Shown one piece after another: positions 37,327 to 46,546 of a stretch of DNA of 64,000 bases. The DNA is from Chitinophaga barathri (GTDB lineage: Bacteria; Bacteroidota; Bacteroidia; Chitinophagales; Chitinophagaceae). Each line of letters opens with the position of its first letter. Positions within the stretch are counted from its first letter, which is position 1. The position numbers and the translations under genes are program-made. The stretch is taken from NCBI RefSeq assembly GCF_003807585.1, contig NZ_RMBX01000006.1, forward strand, positions 186,001 to 250,000. Direction: 5' to 3'. The notes beneath the pieces are model-generated. The model was not told the origin of the DNA. It did not search any database and saw nothing but the letters and a program-made list of their open reading frames with translations.

Positions 37327-37936
37327 GTTCCTGGAAACATTCCAGGTATTGCCCCACATGATACCCGTCCATCAATGCATGATGCACGTGGATGGATACC
37401 GGCATGCTGCGCTGGCCGCTTTGTTCCGTCATTTTGCCAAAGGAAATTTTTGGAATGCTGTCTTTGAAGGAAAAACTCCGCGCATGTGACAACGATGTGA
37501 ATTTCACCCAGGGAATGGAGGAATAATGGATCACATTTTCGCCGGATACCGACGGGATGAGGCCGGTGCTTTGCTGTACCTTTTCTATTTCCTGCTGCGC
37601 TGAAGCCTGGAATGCGGCGAAGTCCTCAAGGTAATCCATGTAAGCGAAACCAAAAGTGCCATCCGGCCGGTTGATGGTAGGAGAAGCGTGTACGGCGTCG
37701 TATTCCCAGATCTCGCCATCCGCAATCCTGTACCTGAAGGGCGTAACCTGGTTGGCTGCTTTCAGCGAGCGGTAGAGGTAATACAGGAAAAAGGAAATGC
37801 CTTGCGCTTTCGCGGCATCGTAAGCGCGTGTGCAATCTATTTCAGCACAGATGCCAAAATATGGTTCTTCAAATTTGCTGAAGAAATTAAAATGGTCCCG
37901 GCGGGGCCATTGCTGGAGATCTATCTTCTGTTTCAT
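37310..37936 (-). CDS. Chloramphenicol acetyltransferase-like protein
   Basis: 208 aa, the usual type-A CAT length. It has the catalytic motif HVHHALMDGYHVGQY near the C terminus (HHxxxDG with the general-base histidine), and an N-terminal WPRRDHFNFFSKFEEPYFGI segment like CAT proteins. The enzyme family transfers acetyl from acetyl-CoA to a hydroxyl group of chloramphenicol. Chromosomal homologues in environmental Bacteroidota are common and their natural substrate is unknown, so resistance is not certain. It is the last gene of an AraC-HAD-CAT operon, overlapping the HAD gene by four bases. No mobile element flanks it. Confidence 0.9.
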   Translation of the reverse strand: MKQKIDLQQWPRRDHFNFFSKFEEPYFGICAEIDCTRAYDAAKAQGISFFLYYLYRSLKAANQVTPFRYRIADGEIWEYDAVHASPTINRPDGTFGFAYMDYLEDFAAFQASAQQEIEKVQQSTGLIPSVSGENVIHYSSIPWVKFTSLSHARSFSFKDSIPKISFGKMTEQSGQRSMPVSIHVHHALMDGYHVGQYLECFQELMMQY

Positions 37937-38625
37937 GTAAGCAGTACCGGTAAGATTTCCGAAATGGTGTTCATCTGGCGGAATTGTTCATGTTCCACGT
38001 TGTGTTCGACTTTTTCGTGCGACCAGGTGACGTGGTAAGGGATGTGCACAGCATGCCCGCCGATGGCCAGCACCGGCATGATGTCCGATTTCAGGGAGTT
38101 GCCGATCATGAGGAACTCCTCCGGCTTGCAGTCCAGGTGGCGGATCAGTTTGCGGTAGTCTTTTTCCTGTTTGTCGCTCATGATCTCGATATGATGGAAA
38201 TAATGAGCGAGGCCTGATTTCAGCAGCTTCCGTTCCTGGTCCAGCAGATCGCCTTTTGTGGCCACTACGAGCCTGTATTTTCCCTTCAGTGCTTTCAGTA
38301 CATCTTCTACCCCATCCAGCAATTCCACGGGCTTATTAAGCATCTCTTTGCCCGTTTCGATGGCTTTCATGATCAGCTCGGGGCTGGCGGTATTGTTCGT
38401 CACCCGGATGATGGTTTCGATCATACAAAGCATAAAAGCCTTGATGCCGTAGCCGTAAAGCGGGAGATTGGCCATTTCTGTTTTAAAAAGCTCCTGTGAA
38501 GTGGAGTGCATGGGCAGGTAATCTTCCAGCAGGGCGCAGAACTGCTGTTCCGTCTCCTGGAAGTAGGGTTCGTTCACCCACAAAGTATCGTCCGCGTCGA
38601 ATGCTATAACCTGTATGTTAGTCAT
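37933..38625 (-). CDS. HAD-superfamily hydrolase
   Basis: 230-aa cytosolic phosphatase-type HAD protein. Motif I is FDADDTLW (nucleophile Asp10, acid/base Asp12); motif II is VVATKGD; a lysine lies in DKQEKDYRKLI; motif IV is MIGNSLKSDIMPVLAIGG. The helical cap between motifs I and II is about 90 residues, fitting subfamily I. Its natural substrate is probably a small phosphorylated metabolite. It overlaps the AraC gene by eight bases and the CAT-like gene by four, so expression is coupled. No phosphate-donor specificity can be read. Confidence 0.9.
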   Translation of the reverse strand: MTNIQVIAFDADDTLWVNEPYFQETEQQFCALLEDYLPMHSTSQELFKTEMANLPLYGYGIKAFMLCMIETIIRVTNNTASPELIMKAIETGKEMLNKPVELLDGVEDVLKALKGKYRLVVATKGDLLDQERKLLKSGLAHYFHHIEIMSDKQEKDYRKLIRHLDCKPEEFLMIGNSLKSDIMPVLAIGGHAVHIPYHVTWSHEKVEHNVEHEQFRQMNTISEILPVLLT

Positions 38626-39538
38626 GGTGCCTGATGTCTTTTGGTAATTGTCCGAAATGTTTTTTGAATGCTTTTGAAAAGTTGGCGGCTTCGCTGTACC
38701 CCAATGAATCCGCTACTTCAAAGACGGAGCGGGAAGTATCCCGGAGCAGTTCCAGCGCATGGTTCATTTTCAGGTCGTTAAGATAACCAAAAACAGTGTT
38801 GCCGAACAGCTCCCGGAAACCTTTCTTTAGTTTGAAGTCGTTCAGGCCGCAGTGCCTTGCCACTTCCAGCAGGCTAAACGGTTCATGCACATGCTGTTTC
38901 ACAAATTCCCGGGCGGCGTATAATTTTTCCCTGTCCGCCGGTTTGATCCGTGGAGGGCGGATGCCATGAAACAACTGTGCCTGTTCCATCTGCAGGAGGA
39001 AAAGGTCCGTGATGCGGGATTCCAGGAAAAGCTGTTTCATAAAACCGCTGTAGCGCCCGTATTGCAGGTCCGATATGGCCGCCATCTGCCTGCCGGTAAC
39101 GGGCATGGGTCTGCTGGTAAGGCTGGCCGGCTCGCCGTTGAGCACCTGGTCCCAGAAACGGTCGGAAACTCCGTCTTCATCTGAAATGAACCGTTCAAAG
39201 AAAGGTTCCTTCATCTCAATGCTCAGCAGCCTGATCACCGGGCTGGTAATGCTGTAATAGCCGTGAAATTCAGGCGTATAGTAGATCGTATGCTGCGCGT
39301 CGGTGAGGGTGGCTGTCAGTGCATTGTCCCGGGAATGGGCGGCACTACAGCCTTCCAGGCAGAAATACATGTCCATGAACGGTTCCGTGCGGTCATCGTC
39401 TCTTTTCACTTCTTTCTGCTGGTATCCGCTGGCAAAAATGATACTCACCCCTTCAAACGAAGCGGTACGCACTTCCGAATCAGCATGGTCTTCCGTATGC
39501 CGGAATTTTTGTTCTGTAAGTGTGTATTGTGCAGGCAT
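38618..39538 (-). CDS. AraC-family transcriptional regulator (PchR-like)
   Basis: 306 aa. The C-terminal about 100 residues hold two helix-turn-helix motifs: SLLEVARHCGLNDFKLKKGFRELFG and SVFEVADSLGYSEAANFSKAFKKHFGQLP, the typical AraC/XylS signature. The LNDFKLKKGF wording is that of the PchR branch, which often senses siderophores or other small molecules. The N-terminal 200 residues are a cupin-like sensor that I cannot assign to a ligand. It is first in the operon with the HAD and CAT-like genes and probably controls it. Confidence 0.91.
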   Translation of the reverse strand: MPAQYTLTEQKFRHTEDHADSEVRTASFEGVSIIFASGYQQKEVKRDDDRTEPFMDMYFCLEGCSAAHSRDNALTATLTDAQHTIYYTPEFHGYYSITSPVIRLLSIEMKEPFFERFISDEDGVSDRFWDQVLNGEPASLTSRPMPVTGRQMAAISDLQYGRYSGFMKQLFLESRITDLFLLQMEQAQLFHGIRPPRIKPADREKLYAAREFVKQHVHEPFSLLEVARHCGLNDFKLKKGFRELFGNTVFGYLNDLKMNHALELLRDTSRSVFEVADSLGYSEAANFSKAFKKHFGQLPKDIRHHD

Positions 39539-39613
39539 TCAGCGTATGTTAGGCGGAGCGGTCAAACAAATCAGGGGATCAAAGATAATCCATTTCCGCT
39601 TTCAAAACGCGCT

Positions 39614-40933
39614 TTAGAGCAGTATCAGCGACAGTGCATAAACTATGGCAAAAGTGACCATGCCCATGATAATGGTGGCGCCTGAATAGACTTTCAGCAT
39701 GGGGTTCATTTCCAGGCCGGAGAATTTGCTGATCACCCAGAAATAGGCGTCGTTTGCGTGGGAGATCATCATGGAACCGCCTCCCAGGGCCAGCATACAC
39801 AGCAGGCGCCCCATATCGCTGTCCAGCCCGAGCACGGGCAGCAGCGGCTGGATGATGGATGCTGCGGTGATAATAGCCACGGTGGAGGAGCCTTGTGCTG
39901 TTTTCAGCAGTACGGTGAGCAGGAAAGGGAATATGATGCCGATATGGCCCAGTTGCAGTGAAGATGAAAAGTGATCCCCGATCTTTGTAGTGGCCAGTAT
40001 GGCGCCAAAAGCGCCGCCCGCGCCGATGATCACGAGGATGCCGCCTGCTTTTTCCGCCGCTTCTGTCATGAGGTGGCTCACGGCTGCGCGTTTCCAGTTT
40101 TTTCCTGTATAAAATGCCAGCAAAACACCCACTGCCAGGGCCACTACAGGGTCACCAAACACATGCCAGACGCCGCCGCCTTTTTGCAGGTCGCTGAAAG
40201 CGCCGGTGGCGATGAGCACGATAGGCAGGATGATGGGCAAAAAAGCTTTCCAGGCGGGCGTATCCGGCAGTTCCTCAGGCTCATGTTCTTCCGTGGTATC
40301 CGTCACGGGTATACGTTTCCCCATAAACGCGGCCCACCAGCAGCCCGCCACCGCGGCGGGGATGGCCACCAGCGCGCCGGTGAGTATCAGTTTCCCTATA
40401 TCAGCGCCGATGATGCCCGCGGCGGCCGTAGCACCTGGGTGCGGCGGGATCAGGCAATGCACGGCATACAACCCCGACGCCAGCGATACGGACATCACCA
40501 GGATGGAAGCCCCGCTGCGCCTCGCTACGGAACGGTTCAGCCCGCTCAGCACAATGTATCCCGAATCGCAGAAGATGGGCAGGCCCACGATAAAACCGGT
40601 AATGCCCATGGCCACCGCCGCTCTTTTTTCTCCCACGATCTTCAGTATCGCCGCCGCCATCACGCGCGTGGCGCCGGTGTATTCAAGTATCACGCCCAGC
40701 ATGGTGCCCAGCATGATAATAAAACCAAGACTGCGCAGGATATGCCCGAATCCGTCCTTCATTGTGTTGATGATCTCCGTGAATGGGAGCTGAACGCCGA
40801 GCCCTACTGCAAAGCAGGCAAGGAACAGCGCGAAGAACGCATGCACTCTGAATCTTACAGTCAGCAAAACAATAAGGCCAATGCCCGCTGCGAGGGACAG
40901 CAATACTTGCAGGAAGGATGTGGTCATAACCAC
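39614..40933 (-). CDS. Gluconate:H+ symporter (GntP family)
   Basis: 439-aa inner-membrane protein with about twelve hydrophobic segments. GntP features are GIGLIVLLTVRFRVHAFFALF at the N terminus, the loop FCDSGYIVLSGLNRSVARRSG, HCLIPPHPGATAAAGIIGADIG (the family hallmark PPHPG), and the late AQGSSTVAIITAASIIQPLL. GntP transporters carry gluconate and related hexonates with protons. It sits 20 bases after a LuxR-type regulator and downstream of a ROK repressor on the same strand, so it is probably controlled by one or both. No gluconate kinase is nearby. Confidence 0.93.
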   Translation of the reverse strand: MVMTTSFLQVLLSLAAGIGLIVLLTVRFRVHAFFALFLACFAVGLGVQLPFTEIINTMKDGFGHILRSLGFIIMLGTMLGVILEYTGATRVMAAAILKIVGEKRAAVAMGITGFIVGLPIFCDSGYIVLSGLNRSVARRSGASILVMSVSLASGLYAVHCLIPPHPGATAAAGIIGADIGKLILTGALVAIPAAVAGCWWAAFMGKRIPVTDTTEEHEPEELPDTPAWKAFLPIILPIVLIATGAFSDLQKGGGVWHVFGDPVVALAVGVLLAFYTGKNWKRAAVSHLMTEAAEKAGGILVIIGAGGAFGAILATTKIGDHFSSSLQLGHIGIIFPFLLTVLLKTAQGSSTVAIITAASIIQPLLPVLGLDSDMGRLLCMLALGGGSMMISHANDAYFWVISKFSGLEMNPMLKVYSGATIIMGMVTFAIVYALSLILL

Positions 40934-40953
40934 AATATAATAATAAATCCCGG

Positions 40954-41640
40954 TCAGATCAGGTCAAATGCCTGTGCGAAACGTGTGATGTCATACGTGG
41001 ATTGTGCGTTGAGTTTGTTCTTGATATTACGGCGGTGCGTGGAGACTGTTTTCTCTGAAATGTTCAGCCTGGCGGCGATATCCGCGGAATTGGTACCCAG
41101 GGCCATCAGGCGTAAGATTTCTTTTTCACGGTGCGTAAGCGCTGCAAACACCTGTTTGTATTTGCGCAGGAAATTATTTTCCTCCAGCAGCCTGTTCACT
41201 TTCACGGTGATGTGATGTTCAGGGTTGATGGGCATTGCGAGGGTGATACAGTGAGAAGGCGTGCCATCTTCATTCCGCATGAATATCCGCGTGGCGCTGA
41301 GATGCCATTCCCAGTCAATCCCGGGATGGGGGCGCACCTGCTGGAAAAAGGAAACGAAAGCGTCTTCACGGTTCTCGTGGATCAGTTGCATGATACGTGG
41401 AAGGTAGTCATCCATTTCCTGGGGATTAAAAAAACGGTGGTGATATTCCGGGCCCATGGCGCGGAGCTCAGGCAGGGTGGTTTGTAAAAATTCCAGCCCT
41501 CTGGATGACATGTATTCTACAGATTGTGTGTCGAGGTTGTGTACAATGATAACAGCAGGAAACTCTTCCCCCATTCGTTCCAGTGCTGCTATTTTCTGAT
41601 ACAGGGATTGCGCCGGATTGCTCATATCCACAAGATACAC
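40954..41640 (-). CDS. LuxR-type helix-turn-helix transcriptional regulator
   Basis: 228 aa. The C-terminal HTH (LTHREKEILRLMALGTNSADIAARLNISEKTVSTHRRNIKNKL) is a textbook LuxR/FixJ domain. The N-terminal about 150 residues have PAS-like character (SVEYMSSRGLEFLQTTLPEL ... WEWHLSATRIFMRNEDGTPSHCITLAMPI) and could sense a small ligand or redox state. There is no receiver domain, so it is not a two-component response regulator. It lies between the ROK gene and gntP with short gaps (40 and 20 bases), suggesting a three-gene transcript. Confidence 0.9.
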   Translation of the reverse strand: MYLVDMSNPAQSLYQKIAALERMGEEFPAVIIVHNLDTQSVEYMSSRGLEFLQTTLPELRAMGPEYHHRFFNPQEMDDYLPRIMQLIHENREDAFVSFFQQVRPHPGIDWEWHLSATRIFMRNEDGTPSHCITLAMPINPEHHITVKVNRLLEENNFLRKYKQVFAALTHREKEILRLMALGTNSADIAARLNISEKTVSTHRRNIKNKLNAQSTYDITRFAQAFDLI

Positions 41641-41680
41641 AGAAAGTTATGCATCAGGAAGTCTTGACGCGAAATTAATC

Positions 41681-42910
41681 TCAGTTGGTCCCGGGGTACA
41701 GCAGTTTATTCCGCACCAGCAGGCATGCGCCGATAATGCCGGCTTTTTCGCCAAGGCGGGAAAGTACCAGCTGGGTATCATTGTTTACCAGGCTGAGGGA
41801 GTATTTATTGATCGCACTTTTGATGGGCAGGCGGATGTAATCCCCGGTGGTGGCGATGCTGCCGCCGAGGATCACCATTTCGGGGTTAAAGAGGTTGATG
41901 AGCATGGCGATGCCTTTGCCCAGTTTTTCCCCGATCTCGGCCACCAGCTCTATGGCCAGCATATCGTCATTGTTCGCGGCATGGATGATGTCCGCCAGCG
42001 TGATCTGCTCCGGCTGTTTGTGTTTACGCATCACCACGGTGGAAAAACCGGCTTTCAGTTTTTCGTGGAACTTGCGTACCAGGGCCTGGCCGGAGGCTTC
42101 GGTTTCCAGGCAGCCTTTTTTACCGCAATGGCAGATCACTTCATTATTAAAGAAGGGGATGTGGCCGAATTCACCGGCGAAGCCGGATTTGCCGTAATAC
42201 AGCTGCCCGTTGATGAGGATGCCAAGACCGATGCCATGGTCCAGGTTCACGAAAAGCACGTTTTTTTCGTTGTTCACCGTACCGCTGCTGAATTCGCCGT
42301 AGGCCATGGCGCGGGAATCGTTTTCCAGGAAGGTGCGTATGCCGATGCGGGCTTCTATTACCTTGCTCAGCGGTTCTTCATCGAAATGGAAGAAACTGTA
42401 GCTGTAGCCAGTGGCGTAATTGATACGGCCTGAAAGGTTCACGCCCACGCCCAGGATCTTTTCGCGGCCTACGGGCAGCTCGTCCATAAAACGGAGGATG
42501 ATCTTGCACAGTTCGTCCAGCGAAGCGGCCGTGTTCTGCAGGTCGTAAGGGATCTTTTCGGAAAACTTCACCAGGTTCCGTTTAAAATCCAGCAGTCCTA
42601 TGTTAATATGATACTTTTTTACTTCCACCCCGATGAAAAATCCCGCATCCGGCGCCATCCCGTAGAGATTAGGCTTACGGCCGCCGGTGCTGTCCACCTT
42701 TCCGTAATCGTTCACCAGCCCTTCCTGCAACAGTTCGTTCAGCAGGTGGGTCACCTTGGGGGTGGAGGCATTCAGCTCCTTCGCCAGGTCCGCAATGGTG
42801 GCATTATTGATATTGGTGAAATATGCGATGATCTTTTTCTTCAGGCTCAGGTTTTTGTAAGCCACTCCGCCCAGGGTCTCATTATTCAGTTCTTCAAAGA
42901 AAGTACTCAT
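41681..42910 (-). CDS. ROK-family transcriptional repressor (NagC/XylR-like)
   Basis: 409 aa. An N-terminal winged helix (about 25-80; NATIADLAKELNASTPKVTHLLNELLQEGLV) precedes a ROK sugar-kinase fold with GVEVKKYHINIGLLDF, LENDSRAMAYGE, the DHGIGLGILINGQLYYGKSGFAGEFGHIPF block and the zinc-binding CHCGKKGCLE signature. Proteins of this type repress carbohydrate genes and release DNA on binding a sugar phosphate or amino sugar. It is divergent from the FAD-oxidoreductase/epimerase cluster that starts at 43307, which is the likely target. No kinase-essential residues were checked in detail. Confidence 0.93.
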   Translation of the reverse strand: MSTFFEELNNETLGGVAYKNLSLKKKIIAYFTNINNATIADLAKELNASTPKVTHLLNELLQEGLVNDYGKVDSTGGRKPNLYGMAPDAGFFIGVEVKKYHINIGLLDFKRNLVKFSEKIPYDLQNTAASLDELCKIILRFMDELPVGREKILGVGVNLSGRINYATGYSYSFFHFDEEPLSKVIEARIGIRTFLENDSRAMAYGEFSSGTVNNEKNVLFVNLDHGIGLGILINGQLYYGKSGFAGEFGHIPFFNNEVICHCGKKGCLETEASGQALVRKFHEKLKAGFSTVVMRKHKQPEQITLADIIHAANNDDMLAIELVAEIGEKLGKGIAMLINLFNPEMVILGGSIATTGDYIRLPIKSAINKYSLSLVNNDTQLVLSRLGEKAGIIGACLLVRNKLLYPGTN

Positions 42911-43306
42911 TGTTGGGGAAGGTGTTTTTAAAACGATTCTTCACACAAATATATTCTTTTTAAAAAAAATTAAAAACAAATTATCTAAAACAGGGGATTT
43001 GAAAGAGTGGATGATACAAACCCCAAAACCTGTAGCCGGGAATAATATTATTTTGATTTCGAGCGGAACTTAAAATTGAATTAGGGTTAATTACTTCGTA
43101 GTTAAAAAAATAAATTAAAAAGTACTTGTGTTTTAATAAATTTTATTCTTATTTAGAGGAATCATTTTAAGAATTAGATAGTACGCCTTATACCATCTCA
43201 ATTTTTAAACGCTAACGCCTACACGTTTTGTTGTTCCATAACAACGTCAGTCAATATCGCCGGAATAGTACGGGCGCCGGCGCCCGGGGTAAATTAGAAA
43301 CACGTA
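42911..43306. other. Divergent regulatory region between the ROK gene and the carbohydrate cluster
   Basis: About 400 very AT-rich bases with no credible gene. On the minus strand CAAATATA (reading TATATTTG) at 42946-42953 and CAAA at 42977-42980 give a TTTG-N23-TATATTTG promoter for the ROK gene. The plus-strand promoter for the FAD-oxidoreductase cluster must also lie here, but I could not pick one box with confidence. The repeated TTAATT/AATTAA words near 43070-43150 are possible ROK operator sequence, though nothing decisive stands out. Confidence 0.5.
43271..43286 (+). repeat. GC-rich 16-bp perfect palindrome
   Basis: CGGGCGCCGGCGCCCG, fully self-complementary, in otherwise AT-rich sequence, 20 bases before the FAD-oxidoreductase start. 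It could be a protein-binding site or an RNA structure close to the translation start. Confidence 0.55.
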
Positions 43307-45172
43307 ATGAACAGAAGGATGCGCATCGGCAGTCAGTGTGTAATACTGTTATTCAGCCTGATTTGTTTTAAAGTGAACGCCCAGCAGCAAACGGACCTGC
43401 TGATCATCGGCGGGGGAGCCAGCGGAACCATGGCGGGTATTCAGGCCGCAAGGATGGGAACGAACACGCTTATTATAGAAGAGACAGACTGGCTGGGCGG
43501 GATGCTCACTTCGGCGGGTGTTGCCGCCATAGATGGTAATCACCGTATGCCTTCCGGCCTCTGGGGCGAATTTCGCGCACAGTTATATAATTATTACGGC
43601 GGCCCTGAAAAGGTATTTACCGGCTGGGTAAGCAATACGCTCTTCGAACCACATGTGGGTAATAATATATTGAAGCAAATGGCCGCGAAGGAAAAGAACC
43701 TGAAGATCAGCTACCAGACCAGGTTTCAGTCTATCAGGAAAGAGAATGGCCGCTGGCAGGTGACGGTGTTGAAAGGAAAAAAATCTGCTGTCATCGAAGC
43801 TAAACTGCTGATAGATGCCACCGAACTGGGTGATGTGATGGCGGCCGCGGGCGTAAAATATGACATCGGCATGGACGCAAGCGGGGAAACCGGCGAAACG
43901 CAGGCTCCCGCACAGTCCAATGATATTATACAGGACCTTACCTATGTGGTGGTTCTAAAAGATTATGGTAAAGGAGCGGACAAAACCATCCGCAGGCCGG
44001 AAGGCTACAACGAGGCTGAGTTTAAGCACAGCTGTGATGTATCCGACCCCGCGTCTTTTGACTCCCCGGACAACAACTGCAATAAAATGATGCAGTACGG
44101 CCGGCTCCCGAACAATAAATACATGATCAACTGGCCGAAAAGCGGCAACGATTATTACCTGAACATCATCGAAAAAACGCCCGCCGAACGCGAAGAAGCG
44201 CTGAAAGCCGCCAAACTCCACAGCCTGCGTTTTGTCTATTACCTGCAAACCGCTTTAGGATACAGAAACCTGGGCATTGCGGACGATGAGTTCCCCACCG
44301 CGGACAAACTACCCATGATACCTTACCATCGCGAAAGCCGCCGCCTGAAAGGAGAAGCGCTGCTCACGGTCAATCATGTGGCTAAACCATACGAACAGCC
44401 GCAGCCGCTTTACCGCACCGGTATTGCCGTGGGCGATTATACCATCGATCATCATCATGAAAAAAATCCTTCCGCGCCAAAGATCGACTTCGTGAAAATA
44501 CGTGTGCCGTCCTATAACATACCGCTGGGCAGCCTGCTGCCAAAAGAAGTGGATGGATTGATCGTGGCGGAAAAAAGTATCGGCGTGACGAATATCGTGA
44601 ACGGCGCTACACGCCTCCAGCCCGTAGTGCTGGGTATTGGCCAGGCGGCCGGAGCGATCGCCGCCGTGGCTTTAAAACAGAACATACAACCCCGGCAGGT
44701 ATCCATCCGTGATGTTCAGCAGGCGCTGCTGGACAGCAAAGCCTACATCATGCCTTTTATCGATGTAAAAGCCGAAAGCCCGTATTTCGCCGCCATACAG
44801 CGCACCGGCGCCACCGGTATCCTGAAAGGCACCGGCATTCCTTACCAGTGGGCAAACCAGACCTGGTTTTATCCTGATAATATTCCTTCCCGCTACGACG
44901 TGCTGGATGGCCTGCGCGCATACTACGAGCCGCTCCGCACGTTCTGGGGCGCTTCCGGGGAGCCGCTCACCCTGCAATTCCTGCTGGAGCTGTTTGAAAA
45001 ATGCGGTAAAAAAGTAACGCTTCAGCAAATACAAAACGACTGGAAAAAATTATCCTTACCCGATACACCTGCTGCGGATATCACGCTCAACCGCGCCACC
45101 ACCGCAGTGCTCATCGACCATTATCTCGAGCCGTTCCGGCGTAGTGTCAACTTTGCCGGGCAGTTGCAATGA
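43307..45172 (+). CDS. Exported FAD-dependent oxidoreductase
   Basis: 621 aa with a signal peptide ending near FKVNAQ. FAD binding is shown by DLLIIGGGASGTMAGIQAARMG (GxGxxG dinucleotide motif near residues 35-42) and WLGGMLTSAGVAAID, the FAD_oxidored (PF12831) pattern. Later blocks include LLIDATELGDVMAAAGVKYD and ATRLQPVVLGIGQAAGAIAAVAL closing the FAD fold. The C-terminal 150 residues are an extra helical domain. Members accompany glycan-degrading clusters in Bacteroidota; the oxidised substrate, probably a sugar or glycan, is unknown. It is the first gene of the rightward cluster. Confidence 0.9.
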   Translation: MNRRMRIGSQCVILLFSLICFKVNAQQQTDLLIIGGGASGTMAGIQAARMGTNTLIIEETDWLGGMLTSAGVAAIDGNHRMPSGLWGEFRAQLYNYYGGPEKVFTGWVSNTLFEPHVGNNILKQMAAKEKNLKISYQTRFQSIRKENGRWQVTVLKGKKSAVIEAKLLIDATELGDVMAAAGVKYDIGMDASGETGETQAPAQSNDIIQDLTYVVVLKDYGKGADKTIRRPEGYNEAEFKHSCDVSDPASFDSPDNNCNKMMQYGRLPNNKYMINWPKSGNDYYLNIIEKTPAEREEALKAAKLHSLRFVYYLQTALGYRNLGIADDEFPTADKLPMIPYHRESRRLKGEALLTVNHVAKPYEQPQPLYRTGIAVGDYTIDHHHEKNPSAPKIDFVKIRVPSYNIPLGSLLPKEVDGLIVAEKSIGVTNIVNGATRLQPVVLGIGQAAGAIAAVALKQNIQPRQVSIRDVQQALLDSKAYIMPFIDVKAESPYFAAIQRTGATGILKGTGIPYQWANQTWFYPDNIPSRYDVLDGLRAYYEPLRTFWGASGEPLTLQFLLELFEKCGKKVTLQQIQNDWKKLSLPDTPAADITLNRATTAVLIDHYLEPFRRSVNFAGQLQ

Positions 45173-45202
45173 TCAATTAACCGAACGGAATAAACGAACA
45201 AG

Positions 45203-46528
45203 ATGAAATACAAAAAATTAGCACTGGGCCTTTGTATGCTGATGGGATGCGGCATGACTGCCAACGCACAAAAAGCGCATCCCCGCAAAAATATCCTCTG
45301 GTTTGACGCTACGGCGAACTTCAAACGTTTCACCATCAAAGATTCTATCACCTATTACCTGGAAAGATCAAAAGACGCGGGTGTGACCGATGTGGTGGTG
45401 GACCTGAAGCCCATTACCGGTGAGGTGCTGTATCCCAGCAAGATAGCGCCGGTGATGAAAGAATGGAAAGGCGAATATGAAAGCGGTGTAAAGGACCTGT
45501 CGTGGGACATGCTCACCGTATTCCTCGAAGAGGGCCACCGCCTGGGCCTGAAAGTACATGCCAGCACAAACGTTTTCGTGGCAGGTCATAACCATTTCGA
45601 CCGTGGCGTAGTGTTCAGCGACCCTTCCAAGACCAACTGGCAGACGATCAGTTACCTGCCCGGCACCGGTTTTACAAAGATCACCGAACAGAAAAACAAA
45701 TACTCCGCCATGCTCAACCCTGCCAACAGGGACGTGCAGAAATATGAACTGTCCATCCTGAAGGAACTGGTAAAAATGTACCCTAAACTGGACGGTATCA
45801 TCCTGGATCGCGTGCGCTACGACGCCCTGGCCACGGACTTCTCCGACTATTCCCGCAAGGCGTTCGAAAAGCACCTTGGTAAAAAGGTAAGCCGCTGGCC
45901 GGAAGATATCCTGTCCTACACCACAGGTGAAAAACCGGAAAAAGTAAAAGGCCCGCTCTTTAACCAATGGATCGAATGGCGCGCTAAAATCATCCATGAC
46001 TTCGTTTACGAAGCCCGTGGTGTGATCAAAAAAGCAAACCCGAAGATCGTTTTCGGCGACTACACCGGCAGCTGGTACCCCACTTATTATGAGCTGGGTG
46101 TAAACTGGGCCAGCAAGGATTACGATCCATCCAAAGAATTTTCCTGGGCTACACAGAACTATAAAAAATACGCATACGCCGAGGCGCTGGATCTTTTCAC
46201 CACCGGTAACTACTACTTTGAAGTAACCAAAGAAGAAAAGAACAAGATCGATACAAGTAAAGTGAACCGTACGGAAGCGGCGCAGACAAAGGCGGCGGAA
46301 GACTGGTACACCGTGGAAGGCTCCGCGGACCTGGTGAACAGGCTTACCGGCGGCAAGATCCCTGTATACGCCGGATTGTATGTAGAACAATATAAAGGTC
46401 ACCCTGAACAGTTTGTAAAAGCCATGAAAATGTGCCGTGCGAAATCAGACGGCGCCATGGTTTTCGACATCGTGCATATCATCAACTACGGCTGGTGGAA
46501 AGAATTGAAGGAAGGATTAAAGAACTAA
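45203..46528 (+). CDS. Putative glycoside hydrolase, GHL10/alpha-amylase-like TIM barrel
   Basis: 441-aa exported protein (signal peptide to about ANAQ). The body follows the GHL10/DUF187 pattern: ILWFDATANFKRF, a DVVVDLKPITGEVLYPS strand early in the barrel, LDGIILDRVRYDAL in the middle (candidate catalytic aspartate), and a late DGAMVFDIVHIINYGWW. The family is related to glycoside hydrolases but its exact activity is not established here. It lies 30 bases after the FAD oxidoreductase and probably is co-transcribed. A peptidoglycan or amino-sugar glycan is a plausible substrate, judging from the AGE epimerase in the cluster. Confidence 0.82.
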   Translation: MKYKKLALGLCMLMGCGMTANAQKAHPRKNILWFDATANFKRFTIKDSITYYLERSKDAGVTDVVVDLKPITGEVLYPSKIAPVMKEWKGEYESGVKDLSWDMLTVFLEEGHRLGLKVHASTNVFVAGHNHFDRGVVFSDPSKTNWQTISYLPGTGFTKITEQKNKYSAMLNPANRDVQKYELSILKELVKMYPKLDGIILDRVRYDALATDFSDYSRKAFEKHLGKKVSRWPEDILSYTTGEKPEKVKGPLFNQWIEWRAKIIHDFVYEARGVIKKANPKIVFGDYTGSWYPTYYELGVNWASKDYDPSKEFSWATQNYKKYAYAEALDLFTTGNYYFEVTKEEKNKIDTSKVNRTEAAQTKAAEDWYTVEGSADLVNRLTGGKIPVYAGLYVEQYKGHPEQFVKAMKMCRAKSDGAMVFDIVHIINYGWWKELKEGLKN

Positions 46529-46546
46529 AGCAAGGCATTGATCCCG

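Noticed and set aside
37310..37936. Acquired antibiotic-resistance cassette
   Set aside because: The CAT-like gene is inside a native-looking operon without mobile elements or composition change; resistance function is not demonstrated.
39971..41215. 414-codon plus-strand frame opposite gntP and the LuxR gene
   Set aside because: Composition is rich in Gln, His, Arg and Gly as expected for an antisense shadow; both genes on the other strand are well supported.
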